Shown: positions 35,358-44,455 of the stretch, one piece after another | Layout: every line of letters begins with the position of its first letter | Numbering within the stretch: the first letter of the stretch is position 1 | NCBI GenBank assembly: GCA_022818135.1 | Contig: JAFMSR010000010.1 | Span: 30,442,746 to 30,506,745 of the forward strand | Direction: 5' to 3' | Length of the DNA: 64,000 bases | DNA from: Saxidomus purpurata | Taxonomy: Eukaryota; Mollusca; Bivalvia; Venerida; Veneridae | Translations under genes and position numbers: made by a program | Notes under the pieces: generated by a model | Database searches by the model: none | Seen by the model: only the letters and a program-made list of their open reading frames with translations | Told to the model about the DNA's origin: nothing

Positions 35358-36470
35358 ATGAGTTGGAAAGATCACTTGCAAAATATTTACTTTGATTTGC
35401 ACAGTCCTATAAGTTACGCAGGACCTGAAAAAATTTACAAATTCTTGAAAAAAGAGGGAAAGTACAAAGTCGGTATTCACGCCATTAGACAATGGTTACA
35501 GAATGTGGATGCATACAGTTTACAAAGACCATTGCGTTATAAATTTAAGACTAGAAGAGTGATATCTCAAGGTCTAGATTTTCTCTGGGACATTGACCTG
35601 GCAGATGTATCCAGTTTAGCAAAAGAAAATGATCAAATCAGATACTTATTCATTGCCATAGACGTGTTCTCTCGTCATTTGTGGGTTGCTCCTTTGAAAA
35701 ATAAACAGCATGATTCTATTATTGACGGCTTCACAGAAATACTACAGTCAGGACGTAAACCAAAAGAAGTGAGAACGGATCCAGGAAGTGAATGGAAAAA
35801 CAGATGGGTGAAGACCTTTCTCAAGAAACAAGGTATCCATCACTACGTGACCCGGAATATCACTCACGCTAACTACGCCGAAAGAATTATACGTACTTTA
35901 AAGGTGTTGATGTACAGATATTTCACGCATAAACGCACATATCATTATCTTGATATTTTACCTGATTTAGTTAAGAATTACAACTCAAGGTCACATTCTT
36001 CATTGGGCGGGAAATCACCCAATGAAATTACTGCAAAAAATGAAGCTATCATATGGAAGCGCCTTTATGTTGATTCTTTAAAACTGAAGAGTACCAAAAG
36101 TAAAAATCAGCAATCTAAGCCATACAAATTCAAAGTTGGTGACTTTGTCAGAATATCTAGCAACAAGCGTACATTCCAGCGTGATTACGAACAAAAATGG
36201 ACAGAAGAAATTTTTGTTATAAAAAGGAGATATTTGCGTCAAGGAATTGCTGTATACAAAGTTGCGGACTATGACGGAGATCCAATTGAGGGAAGTTTTT
36301 ATTCCAGCGAGCTACAAAAGGTGCAGAAGAGTCGAGATGATCTTTTCAAAGTTGAAAAAGTATTGAAGCGACGGAGAAGAAATGGAATGACTGAAGTTTT
36401 GGTTAAATGGTTGGGGTACCCAAAGAAATTCAACAGCTGGATAAAGGAAAGTGACTTACAGGATATCTAA
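35358..36470 (+). CDS. Polinton integrase (DDE, retroviral-type) with C-terminal chromodomain
   Basis: A 370-residue enzyme that would join the element ends to target DNA in the nucleus. The catalytic acids fit D-D-E: Asp80 in FLWDIDLADV, Asp141 in RTDPGSEW and Glu175 in NYAERIIRTLK, with the 33-residue D-E spacing close to the DD35E norm. After the core come a KVGDFVRIS barrel-like segment (~260-320) and, at ~331-370, a chromodomain (KVEKVLKRRRRNG, LVKWLGYPKKFNSWI) with aromatic residues in place, which could guide insertion to methylated histone. The start ATG is the first in frame and gives the usual family length. The frame is intact. It lies ~200 bp from the left terminal repeat, the common position of this gene in Polintons. 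Confidence 0.93.
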   Translation: MSWKDHLQNIYFDLHSPISYAGPEKIYKFLKKEGKYKVGIHAIRQWLQNVDAYSLQRPLRYKFKTRRVISQGLDFLWDIDLADVSSLAKENDQIRYLFIAIDVFSRHLWVAPLKNKQHDSIIDGFTEILQSGRKPKEVRTDPGSEWKNRWVKTFLKKQGIHHYVTRNITHANYAERIIRTLKVLMYRYFTHKRTYHYLDILPDLVKNYNSRSHSSLGGKSPNEITAKNEAIIWKRLYVDSLKLKSTKSKNQQSKPYKFKVGDFVRISSNKRTFQRDYEQKWTEEIFVIKRRYLRQGIAVYKVADYDGDPIEGSFYSSELQKVQKSRDDLFKVEKVLKRRRRNGMTEVLVKWLGYPKKFNSWIKESDLQDI

Positions 36471-36546
36471 AATTGTACATATCAAAGCGGTTTAGTGTCA
36501 ACTTAGTCATTTTACTCTGAGCCGTGGACCTGTTAACATCATCAGA

Positions 36547-36776
36547 ATGACTTACCAGTGTCATTTATGTGATAAAAACTACATCTGGGAACAGGACTTG
36601 AAAAGACATTTCAAAACAAAACATCCTAAAGAAGAGTATATGTTCCAGCAGCAGCAGCAACAACAGCAGCAGCAGCAACAACAACAGCAGCAGCAGCAAC
36701 AACAGCAGCAGCAACAGCAGCAACAACAACAGCAGCAGCAGCAACAACAGCAGCAGCAACAGCAGCAACAACAGCA

Positions 36777-36808
<32 letters not shown>

Positions 36809-38333
36809 AGCAGCAGCAGAATTTCAAGTTCCAACATCCCTTTACATGTATGGTATCAGGACCTACGTCTAGTGGTATGTACTATTATGGTTATTTACTT
36901 ATTTATTTTTCATATATCTCTCTTCTTTGTACGCAATTTATGTGCACATGTGCAATGATTTACCATTGAAAATAATTTTCTTTTTTTCTTTTTAGGTAAA
37001 ACATTCTTCGTGGTCCAGTTACTGCAACAGGCTTTAAATAAGATACAACCTGCACCACAAAGAATCATTTGGTTGTATAAAAGATGGCAGCCTCTCTATG
37101 ATGTAATCAAGGCAACTGTCATACCAAAAGTTGAGTTCATCAAAGGAGTGCCTTTACATTTGGAAAAAGATGAATTTCTTGACACGTGTATCAGAAATCT
37201 TATTATCATGGACGATATGGCATCGGAGACTGCGAAAGATCAACGAGTTACAGACTTATTTACAGAAGGCAGTCATCATAGGAATCTATCGGTGATTGCA
37301 CTTAACCAAAACTTGTATTTTAGTAAGGACCCAACACAGCGCAGAAATTGCCATTATTTGGTAGTATTCAATAACCCAGTAGACAGACAGCCTATTGCGA
37401 CACTGGCAAGACAGATGTATCCCTATAATTTTAAGGAAATGCTTAGATATTTTGATAGTGCTGTGAGCCAATCATACGGATATTTACTTTTAGACTTAAA
37501 ACCAACTACACCTGACGCGCTGCGCATGCGCACAAATATTTTCAATAAAAAGGAAGAAACAACAGATAAAAACTCGCATTTGAAAGAAAGCATTCAAACT
37601 GCGCGGACGTATTTTCCAGAGCTCAAAAATAGAGACAATCATTTGGAGAAAAATCAGAACGCTTTTAAAGAGGAAAAGCAGGACTTTTCAATAAACGCAA
37701 CAATGCCAGCTTGTGACGACTGTGGCGTGATGTTTGAAAATGTGCATGACCTGCAAAATCATGTAAAACGGTGGTGTCCCGAGCACCAGTCACTGAAGCG
37801 TGAAGTTTTGGATGACGATGCGATACCTACCAAGAGAATGAAATACGATTATGATGAAGAGAGCAGTGGCATGGATAGAGATATGGAGAATGAAGTCTAT
37901 ATCGAACTTGCTGAGTTAACAAAGAATGCAAATATTCAAGAATGGCAGGATAAAGTACAGAAATATATTAAACAAGGACTTTCAGAAGATGAGGCTGAGG
38001 AGAAAGCTAATAATAAACTGCGCGAAGAAGACATTCAAGTGTTTATGAAAAAAGTTTACTACTCTCTTGTCCTATATACTGAAATTGAAAGGAGGACATG
38101 TATATACCAAAATAATGAAATCTGTGGAGAAATATTTACAAAACATGGACCTCGAACGTGCTATTCGCCTGACGGTGGGAAAATACAAAAATTATTTTGA
38201 GGCATTTCTTGAAGAATCTTACTCCAACGGTGACGAAAGTGATGAGAACAATGCCAATGATGATACTGATGATGACGGTGATGATAGTGACGGCGAAATG
38301 AGTGACACGGATACAGATGACAATAAATAAACT
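36547..38333 (+). CDS. Polinton packaging-type ATPase with zinc finger, polyQ and C-terminal extension; one intron, one apparent frameshift
   Basis: A FtsK/HerA-type ATPase of the Polinton/adenovirus-like packaging family. Exon 1 (36,547-36,874) encodes a C2H2 finger (CHLCDKNYIWEQDLKRHFK), a 58-glutamine tract (36,646-36,819) and the first part of the P-loop. A 121-bp GT-AG intron (36,875-36,995) splits the loop's last glycine codon; exon 2 starts with its KT. Walker B is NLIIMDDM (~37,200), and the conserved TDLFTEGSHHRNLSVIALNQ follows. The C-terminal extension has a second finger (CDDCGVMFENVHDLQNH), a basic patch KRMKYD and a helical region, and an acidic Asp/Glu tail ending in a stop at 38,328-38,330. 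The tail is in another frame; the shift maps to an A6 run at 38,048-38,053. Mutation and sequencing error are both possible. Confidence 0.85.
36646..36819 (+). repeat. CAG/CAA tract encoding 58 glutamines
   Basis: Fifty-eight consecutive Gln codons, an irregular mix of CAG and CAA, in frame with the ATPase exon. The CAA interruptions argue for protein-level selection or old age rather than a fresh pure CAG expansion. Confidence 0.95.
36875..36995 (+). other. Intron inside the ATPase P-loop
   Basis: Donor AGTG|GTATGT, acceptor TTTCTTTTTAG|GT with a strong pyrimidine tract. Removing it puts the P-loop in one frame. Phase 1, 121 bp, with stops in the exon 1 frame, so unspliced RNA would lose the ATPase. 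Confidence 0.88.
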
Positions 38334-38862
38334 CTTTCAAAGACGTGATTTGTTAATAAAATATGAACAGTGTCACTGCTTGAGAGGATTTATGTGTAAA
38401 TAATAGATTTGCGTCCTGGATGTTAAATGTTTAATATGTATAGTTGGAAGTTGTTTTGTTATTTTTTGCTTTTATTATTTTAAGTAGATAATAGTTTGAT
38501 GTAAATAAAGTGTACATAAAAACTACCAGGCGTGGCTTTTTTACTGTATTTACAATCATTAAGTTTACAAACAGTAGTCCCTTAAAGGCAGAGTATTGAA
38601 CCATTTAGGATTTAACCAGTTAATAAATGATTGAGAGGTATATCTAGATTATTATTATCACGGATACGTTTTATAGACTGACAGCAGTTCAAGTGAATAA
38701 AAGACAAATAACAACTGTGTTAAATAAATCATATTTATTTTCCATATGAAAAGAAACAGTATTAAATTAATCATACAGTTAAATATATTTTACACATACA
38801 AAATTGACATTTTAACTTATGAAAACACATAAATACACATTCAAAACAAGATTTGAAATGGT
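38334..38862. other. Convergent intergenic region of the Polinton
   Basis: Lies between the ATPase (+) and polymerase (-) stops. Poly(A) signals: AATAAA in GTAAATAAAGTG (~38,503) on the plus strand, and its complement TTTATT near 38,733 for the polymerase transcript. No other gene fits here. Confidence 0.65.
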
Positions 38863-41800
38863 TCATAATTTTGTTTTAAAATGGCCATGTGCGAGCGTGT
38901 CTATACCAGATTCCAAAACATACCTCTTATCACAGTAAGGGGAGAGTGTGGTCTTTGAAACTGTAATACTGTAGAGCTGGTGATTGTAACTTCTTATCAT
39001 GTTCATGGAATGATGCAATGTACTATAGTTAAACAAGCATTGCTCATAGGCATCATGCTTCAGCTGTTTCTCAATGACAGACTTTTTAACACCTTTAGCC
39101 GTTTGTTTTTGCTTGCCCCCATACATGAGGGAATACATTTTTGGCCGTAAACCAACAAATGATTCTATAGGTGTGCCACCATATTCGTCCTTCATTTTTC
39201 CTAAGACCTTACAATTAGTCTCGCTGTAAAGTGGGTGTGTCTTTGGAAAGTTGCTTGTATCAAACAGGTCAAGGTTTTCAAGCATGTCAGAGTACCAGTC
39301 ATCTGTCGTAAGTTCGTAGGCTAAAGAGTCTGTATCAGTGAAAAGTAACTGAGCTTTGCTGCCATACTTAGCTTTCATGAATTCGTAATGGAATTGGTAC
39401 ATATATATTTTTGATAAGTCAAGAATACAAAATCCTGCATATATGGGTCTATTTAATATAATATTTGTCTTTCTCATGTTTGCAGCGACTAAATCCTCAT
39501 TAAATATTTTGAAAGATTGAAAATTTGGCTTGGCACATACTTTTCTCAAACGTTTGGAAGTGTTGACTAGCTCTACATTCATTCTTTTCCTCATGTTTTC
39601 CATTGTTTTTCCAAACACAGCATTATTCATTAACTTATAAAAGTCTTTATCAAATGCAGTCTTGGCCACCTTGCGTTTTTGTGTGTTAAAGTCAATGTAA
39701 GGTTTCAGCCAAGCAGACTGAGTGAACGCTAGAACGCGATGTATTTTTGTTAGCTTGAGACCATGTGACAGATAGTATTTTAAATTTCTATAGTGAACCA
39801 CATACTTAGTTTTTGAATTCAAGTTAGGCACCAGTTTTTTAGAGGGTTTGTCTTTTAAGCCCAATTTCTTACGTAACATTTGGGAATGTGGGGATAACAT
39901 ATCATTGGTAACAATTATCGTCTCAGGAGCCACAGGCAGGTCACTATCTTGGTCGTGCAGAGAATTTGGATAGTCTAAGTCCACCTCCAGGATATACCCA
40001 GTCTCTGCATTGTCATCAATTTTCATTATGTCTAGAGATTGCACTTGTTCTTCTGATAACCATACAAAATCTTCTTTAGGGAGGGGATCACTCATACTGA
40101 CAGCATATAAGTTATTCATATCTAGGTAATTTATATATTTGTTAGGCTTTGATTTATCATACCCGGGGAGTTGAGGGTTGTTGGCTTTAGCATACTTTTT
40201 ACAAATCATGGACACGCCACCCCTGATACCTAGCTCAATCATAAGAACCATGTCAATGTCATCTAGTAACTGTAGTTTGACGTCTGTCATTTTCAACATG
40301 GCGTCCCAAGCCAGTCCGGGTGATGTATAGTAATGTGCAGGATCTAAATAATAGGACTCTAAACACAATGATCTGAAGTTTTCAAACACGTCTGCTAAAA
40401 GCAAAACATCCGTTTTCAAGTATAGGTCATGGTATTCTCCAAAGTTACTCATATCAAATGTCTGCCAGACTTTTGTGGCATGTTCATAATCTTCTGAGCT
40501 TATATCATTGTCGTTTAATTTGTTATAGAAATTCTCCTTTAATGGTAAATGTGATTGTTGAAAGCAATCTGAGGATGTCAAAAAGTCATATGGGAATACA
40601 CCTTTGCGAAGCAAAAGGCTTTGATGAAGAGGATTGGGATAATGTTTTGTTATGTTTGGAAACTTTTGAGTGCCTTCTTTTGCTAGATTGGACACTAATG
40701 TATCTAATGAAGCATTTAGAAATTGAAGGGAATCAATGAATCTTAAATTTCCCATAGAAAAGGAAATGTACTTTTCCATGTTATTAGGAATACAAGAAAT
40801 GCTCCTGTCTTTATATTTACCCGCGGCTGACATTAAATGGTGCATGTCATAACCCCTCAAGTTGTGAAATATCACGGGGATATAAAAACTATGTGTGCTC
40901 TTCCCTTGTCTGAATTGATATTGTAAATTGCAGTCCCTATGAGCAGCACCTCTATACTCGCCAGACAAATGGTCATGATCACGAACTCTATCATCATCTA
41001 GGGGCTTTTCACAAATATGACAATTTTCAGCCATTTGAAATGACTTTTCTTGGCATGAAGTGAGTTTCATAGGTTTGACATTTTTTAAGAGTTCGCAAAT
41101 TTCTTTCTCCTCTTGTAACAAACGATTAAAAAAGTTATCTATGACATTAGGTCCCCTAAATACTTCAGCAGGCTTTGACATCTCATCGTGAGCGCATTTT
41201 ACTAGAAAAGAGTAACCACATGTTTCATGCTTTTGATATTGTGTAGTGGAAGAAGTGGTGGGGTTAGGGGTGCATGAATCAATAGGACGGACAAAGCTTT
41301 CAAAATCAGCGTAGATAACAAAGGGTACTTTTAACTGTTTATGAATACTGGTAAATTGAACCCACTGTTTATCTTCAGTCTTTGGGAAAGTAACGCGTTG
41401 CGCTCCATGTGTAGAACAGTAAGGCACATGCTCACTGAGCAAGTCAGGGTTTGTGAATCCATGAAGACAGTAATTGCAGTAATACGTTTTTCCATCATGC
41501 AATGTTCTGTCTCCCAACAGACGACTCAGATTTTTAATCAGACAATAATGTCTAACATCTCCTCTAGAAAAAAGTAATAGATTAATGTGTTGTGACATGT
41601 TTCTTTGATCTGTGATTCGAAGAGGAAATAGTTCGTTGTGTTCGAGCCCAAACACATTGATTGAAATGTTATTTTGTTTTTCAAACCTTGAAATTTGAGA
41701 AATAGGTACAGGATAGTCTATACCATTTACATTTAATTCGTGTTCAAACTGCTTATAGTGGCTAACACGATACGCGTTTGTGACTGGATGCAATACCGCG

Positions 41801-42921
41801 AGAATGCACCAGATGAAGCATTTTTGATCGTCATTTTTTATATTTAATACAGCTTTTTTATCTTGTACTTTCTTAGGTAAAGGTAGGTAACTACTTCCCA
41901 CTAAGGGTGCATACTCTGCTGTATTGACCTCAAGTTTTAGGATTTTATCAATGGACCACCCACTGCCATCCCTTTCAAAGTTTTGGTAACCATTATGTAA
42001 ATCTTGATAAGCCCCGGCAATTTGATCCTCAATCTGAGAAGCATTTGTACATGCAAAGCTAGATGATCTAAACACAGGCTCAGCATACACAGCTTCATTG
42101 TTTTGATTATATTTAACAAATTTTACAAATAACGTTATGAACCATTTCATACCTTTTACACTTTGCAAACGCATTTCTAGCACGCGGCTTATTTCAGCCT
42201 CATTGTCCTTGAAAAACTGCAACACATCAAACATGTTTCCATTTGGTTCCAAAGCCTGCGTTTCCACTGTATTGTCCAATGCACTTTTCCCTCCCCATTG
42301 CTGTCGCCTACTTGACCATTTCTCTCTCCTTGATATACAACTATCACACACGTCAGTTCTTTTCGCATAAAAACGTTCTGACAAAGGTCGATGACACCAT
42401 TTACACTCCCTGCCTTGATCGCCACAGGATTCACAAAATAGCTTTCCTGGTAACAAAACTTTCTGCTGTAAACACCAGTTACACTGCTTCTCTATACCCT
42501 CTGCCTTTTTCAATTTCTTCTCCGTGGGTAATGGCTGCTCGTTTTCTTCAGGTGCCTTCCTTTTTCTTGATTGCGTTTGTTTAATCTGAGGTTCAGTGCT
42601 TGGCGCAATGTTTTCTGTGTGCTGCCGCAGGTGACGGTTTAGGTTGTCTTGCCGTTTAAATTTCTTCTGGCAGTGAGGGCAAACAGCGTCATCTTTGTTA
42701 CCGTGCACTGTTCTTTGATGCCTTAGTAAGTGAGATTTTTGTTTAAACTGTGTCTCACATACTTCACAGGAAAATGGAACAGGTTTTAAAATATTGTCTG
42801 CCATAATTTGGAGTCGCCGTAAGCTATAATCTGTGTTATTTTCAAGGGATAATCCGTGACGCTGTACCCAGGAGTCCAACTCAGCCAGTGTACTGATTTC
42901 ATCCATCTGTTGCATGTCCAT
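38863..42921 (-). CDS. Polinton protein-primed family B DNA polymerase with N-terminal zinc fingers
   Basis: An intact 1,352-residue polymerase that would replicate the element. N-terminus: two C2H2 fingers (Cys52/55-His68/73 and Cys81/84-His97/101), a basic segment SRKRKAPEE, and a second cysteine cluster (~147-195: CNWC, CESC, CKWC, CDSC). Near ~634-665 lies an endonuclease VII-like treble clef CHICEKPL...VRDHDHLSGEYRG, known in Polinton-type polymerases. Exonuclease motifs: YADFES (~537), NLRGYD (~690), YLKTDVLLLADVF (~840). Polymerase motifs: A LDMNNLYAVSM (~935), B KLMNNAVFGKTMENM (~1,100), C FTDTDSLAYE (~1,196), then GLRPKMYS. All catalytic aspartates are present. Length and motif order suit the family. 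The ATG at 42,921 is the first in frame after stops. Confidence 0.94.
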   Translation of the reverse strand: MDMQQMDEISTLAELDSWVQRHGLSLENNTDYSLRRLQIMADNILKPVPFSCEVCETQFKQKSHLLRHQRTVHGNKDDAVCPHCQKKFKRQDNLNRHLRQHTENIAPSTEPQIKQTQSRKRKAPEENEQPLPTEKKLKKAEGIEKQCNWCLQQKVLLPGKLFCESCGDQGRECKWCHRPLSERFYAKRTDVCDSCISRREKWSSRRQQWGGKSALDNTVETQALEPNGNMFDVLQFFKDNEAEISRVLEMRLQSVKGMKWFITLFVKFVKYNQNNEAVYAEPVFRSSSFACTNASQIEDQIAGAYQDLHNGYQNFERDGSGWSIDKILKLEVNTAEYAPLVGSSYLPLPKKVQDKKAVLNIKNDDQKCFIWCILAVLHPVTNAYRVSHYKQFEHELNVNGIDYPVPISQISRFEKQNNISINVFGLEHNELFPLRITDQRNMSQHINLLLFSRGDVRHYCLIKNLSRLLGDRTLHDGKTYYCNYCLHGFTNPDLLSEHVPYCSTHGAQRVTFPKTEDKQWVQFTSIHKQLKVPFVIYADFESFVRPIDSCTPNPTTSSTTQYQKHETCGYSFLVKCAHDEMSKPAEVFRGPNVIDNFFNRLLQEEKEICELLKNVKPMKLTSCQEKSFQMAENCHICEKPLDDDRVRDHDHLSGEYRGAAHRDCNLQYQFRQGKSTHSFYIPVIFHNLRGYDMHHLMSAAGKYKDRSISCIPNNMEKYISFSMGNLRFIDSLQFLNASLDTLVSNLAKEGTQKFPNITKHYPNPLHQSLLLRKGVFPYDFLTSSDCFQQSHLPLKENFYNKLNDNDISSEDYEHATKVWQTFDMSNFGEYHDLYLKTDVLLLADVFENFRSLCLESYYLDPAHYYTSPGLAWDAMLKMTDVKLQLLDDIDMVLMIELGIRGGVSMICKKYAKANNPQLPGYDKSKPNKYINYLDMNNLYAVSMSDPLPKEDFVWLSEEQVQSLDIMKIDDNAETGYILEVDLDYPNSLHDQDSDLPVAPETIIVTNDMLSPHSQMLRKKLGLKDKPSKKLVPNLNSKTKYVVHYRNLKYYLSHGLKLTKIHRVLAFTQSAWLKPYIDFNTQKRKVAKTAFDKDFYKLMNNAVFGKTMENMRKRMNVELVNTSKRLRKVCAKPNFQSFKIFNEDLVAANMRKTNIILNRPIYAGFCILDLSKIYMYQFHYEFMKAKYGSKAQLLFTDTDSLAYELTTDDWYSDMLENLDLFDTSNFPKTHPLYSETNCKVLGKMKDEYGGTPIESFVGLRPKMYSLMYGGKQKQTAKGVKKSVIEKQLKHDAYEQCLFNYSTLHHSMNMIRSYNHQLYSITVSKTTLSPYCDKRYVLESGIDTLAHGHFKTKL

Positions 42922-43722
42922 CTACAAAATAAATACAACATTATTTCTGGTGTAAAAGTATTTAATATAGCTTATCATGTAAGACCAATAACTATTAATG
43001 ATACTATTTTTATGTAGCCAATACTAAACGTACTTGTAAAATAAACAGAATTACCCTATCTTAAAGTGAAATCTTAAAGTGATAAAGCCTTTACTTTTAA
43101 CTCTTCGTAAATAATTAAAATTAAGGAAAATATATCTTAAAAAATAGTATTAAAAATATACGCTTAAACAGATATCTAATAAAGGTTTAAACATTAATTA
43201 GTACAGAAATGAACAGTCATTCATATAAAACGTTTTCAACAAACGCGTTTAACTCTATACAAAAGTTTAATAACAGTTGAGGTAATACACTCTTTATGAT
43301 GAATGGATCAATAAATTTAGTTTGCTTTACAAAAATATTTATAAAGTAGGACCCAAATAAATTTCTTACTTTACCTTTCTCCAGTGTTAAACTTAACAGG
43401 TGATTAGCGTAGTATATATCGTCTGCTGTCTCCAGCTGTCAGAGGTGATATGAGCGGCAAATGTAAAATATTAAAATGTGTATCTACCTATTGATTAGCG
43501 CATGCGCACACCTGAAAGTTTTTGCATCATATCAGACATGTTCAAACTTGTTGGTAAGATAGTTACTATATATAACTTCAATACTATTTTTACTGAACTA
43601 TAATTTAAACATTGAAAGTACACTATATTCGTTATACTTTAACAGACGTTAGCTTAGTGTTAAATGTGAAATTAAAAAAAATCTACATATAACACGTAAA
43701 CACAGTTCTTAATGTAGCACGA
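42922..43722. other. Polinton right subterminal non-coding region
   Basis: AT-rich, with no open frame of note. It would hold the polymerase promoter. It contains the inner inverted motif at 43,534-43,552 that pairs with 35,169-35,187. No capsid or protease gene is hidden here. Confidence 0.7.
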
Positions 43723-43871
43723 AGTGGAATTCCAGATTTCTAAAAATAGTCCATCCCTCATTGAGGCAGAACTATCATTTCTTAATATAGCACTAAGTGG
43801 AATTCCAGATTTCTAAAAATAGTCCATCCCTCATCCCTCATTGAGGCAGAACTGTCATTTCCCTATCATCA
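43723..43871 (-). repeat. Polinton right terminal inverted repeat
   Basis: Complement of 35,002-35,150, with the same internal two-unit structure and only a few differences (for example AACTATCATT against AACTGTCATT within the units). It ends CCCTATCATCA, followed by AACATC. Confidence 0.92.
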
Positions 43872-43877
43872 AACATC
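43872..43877 (+). other. Polinton target-site duplication, right copy (AACATC)
   Basis: Identical to 34,996-35,001. The bases after it continue the interrupted repeat (compare 44,236-44,300). Confidence 0.88.
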
Positions 43878-44455
43878 ATTTTAGTTGTAGATATTAATTA
43901 AATAAGAGTTTTATACATAATTATATCGAAATAAATATTCACTCTCTTGTATGTTATATAACTGGACATGGAATGATATTCTAGCTTGTCACCAAGATGG
44001 CCACCAACTTACTGAGAATTTGTAAAATAGATCTATATGTAGTATATAAATTCAAAGATATTTCACAGAGAACAAATATCAATACTTATGTTTTGAAACA
44101 GCGTTAAGTTAATCAAATAGGATCTTTTTTTTTTAATTTCAATGTGAAAACCTCTCTCATACTAGGAAAAGGGAGATAGTTCAACATTAAAACATACAGA
44201 TTTTTGTGATATTTTACATACTTCTATTGTTTTACCATTTAAATGATAAACACTATCATCTTCCAGTTGTTGATATGAAAAGAAAAGTTTTATACCCATT
44301 TTGAAATGCAGAAATATTGTTTATGGTTATTATTCAAGATGGCTACCACGATTGGCACAGCAATATAGAAATTGTATAAATGCAGGTATATTTGTTGCAT
44401 CGTTTCACCATGAAGATATCTTTCACTGTAGAGCAGTTTGTTAGGTACAGCGTGT
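43878..44455 (+). repeat. Long-unit repeat array, continuation after the Polinton
   Basis: The interrupted unit resumes, and a further unit of ~370 bp follows with AAAGGGAGATAGTTCAACAT, TTTTACATACTTCTATTG and GTTTTATACCCATTTTGAAA. Inverse-orientation units are at 50,230-50,971 and 52,576-52,860. The blocks CAAGATGGCCACC and CAAGATGGCTACC recur once per unit. Confidence 0.7.

Larger units (their letters stand above)
35002..43871 (+). mobile_element. Polinton/Maverick DNA transposon, complete, 8,870 bp
   Basis: Bounded by ~149-bp terminal inverted repeats starting TGATGATAGGGAAATGACAG, with a 6-bp AACATC target duplication. It encodes integrase (+), a packaging-type ATPase (+) and protein-primed family B DNA polymerase (-), converging near 38.6 kb. 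Known Polintons are self-synthesising elements of ~15-20 kb, usually with capsid and protease genes as well. None of those is visible here, and the element is about half the usual size. It sits in a long-unit repeat whose unoccupied counterpart at 44,225-44,300 shows the pre-insertion arrangement. Integrase and polymerase frames are uninterrupted; the ATPase gene has one apparent frameshift. Confidence 0.93.

Noticed and set aside
36565..36837. Minus-strand open frames of polyleucine and polycysteine opposite the CAG/CAA tract
   Set aside because: They exist only because the tract has no stops in any frame. The plus frame is continuous with a zinc finger and the ATPase.
40458..42584. Several plus-strand open frames of 77-113 residues
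   Set aside because: They are antisense shadows of the intact polymerase gene.
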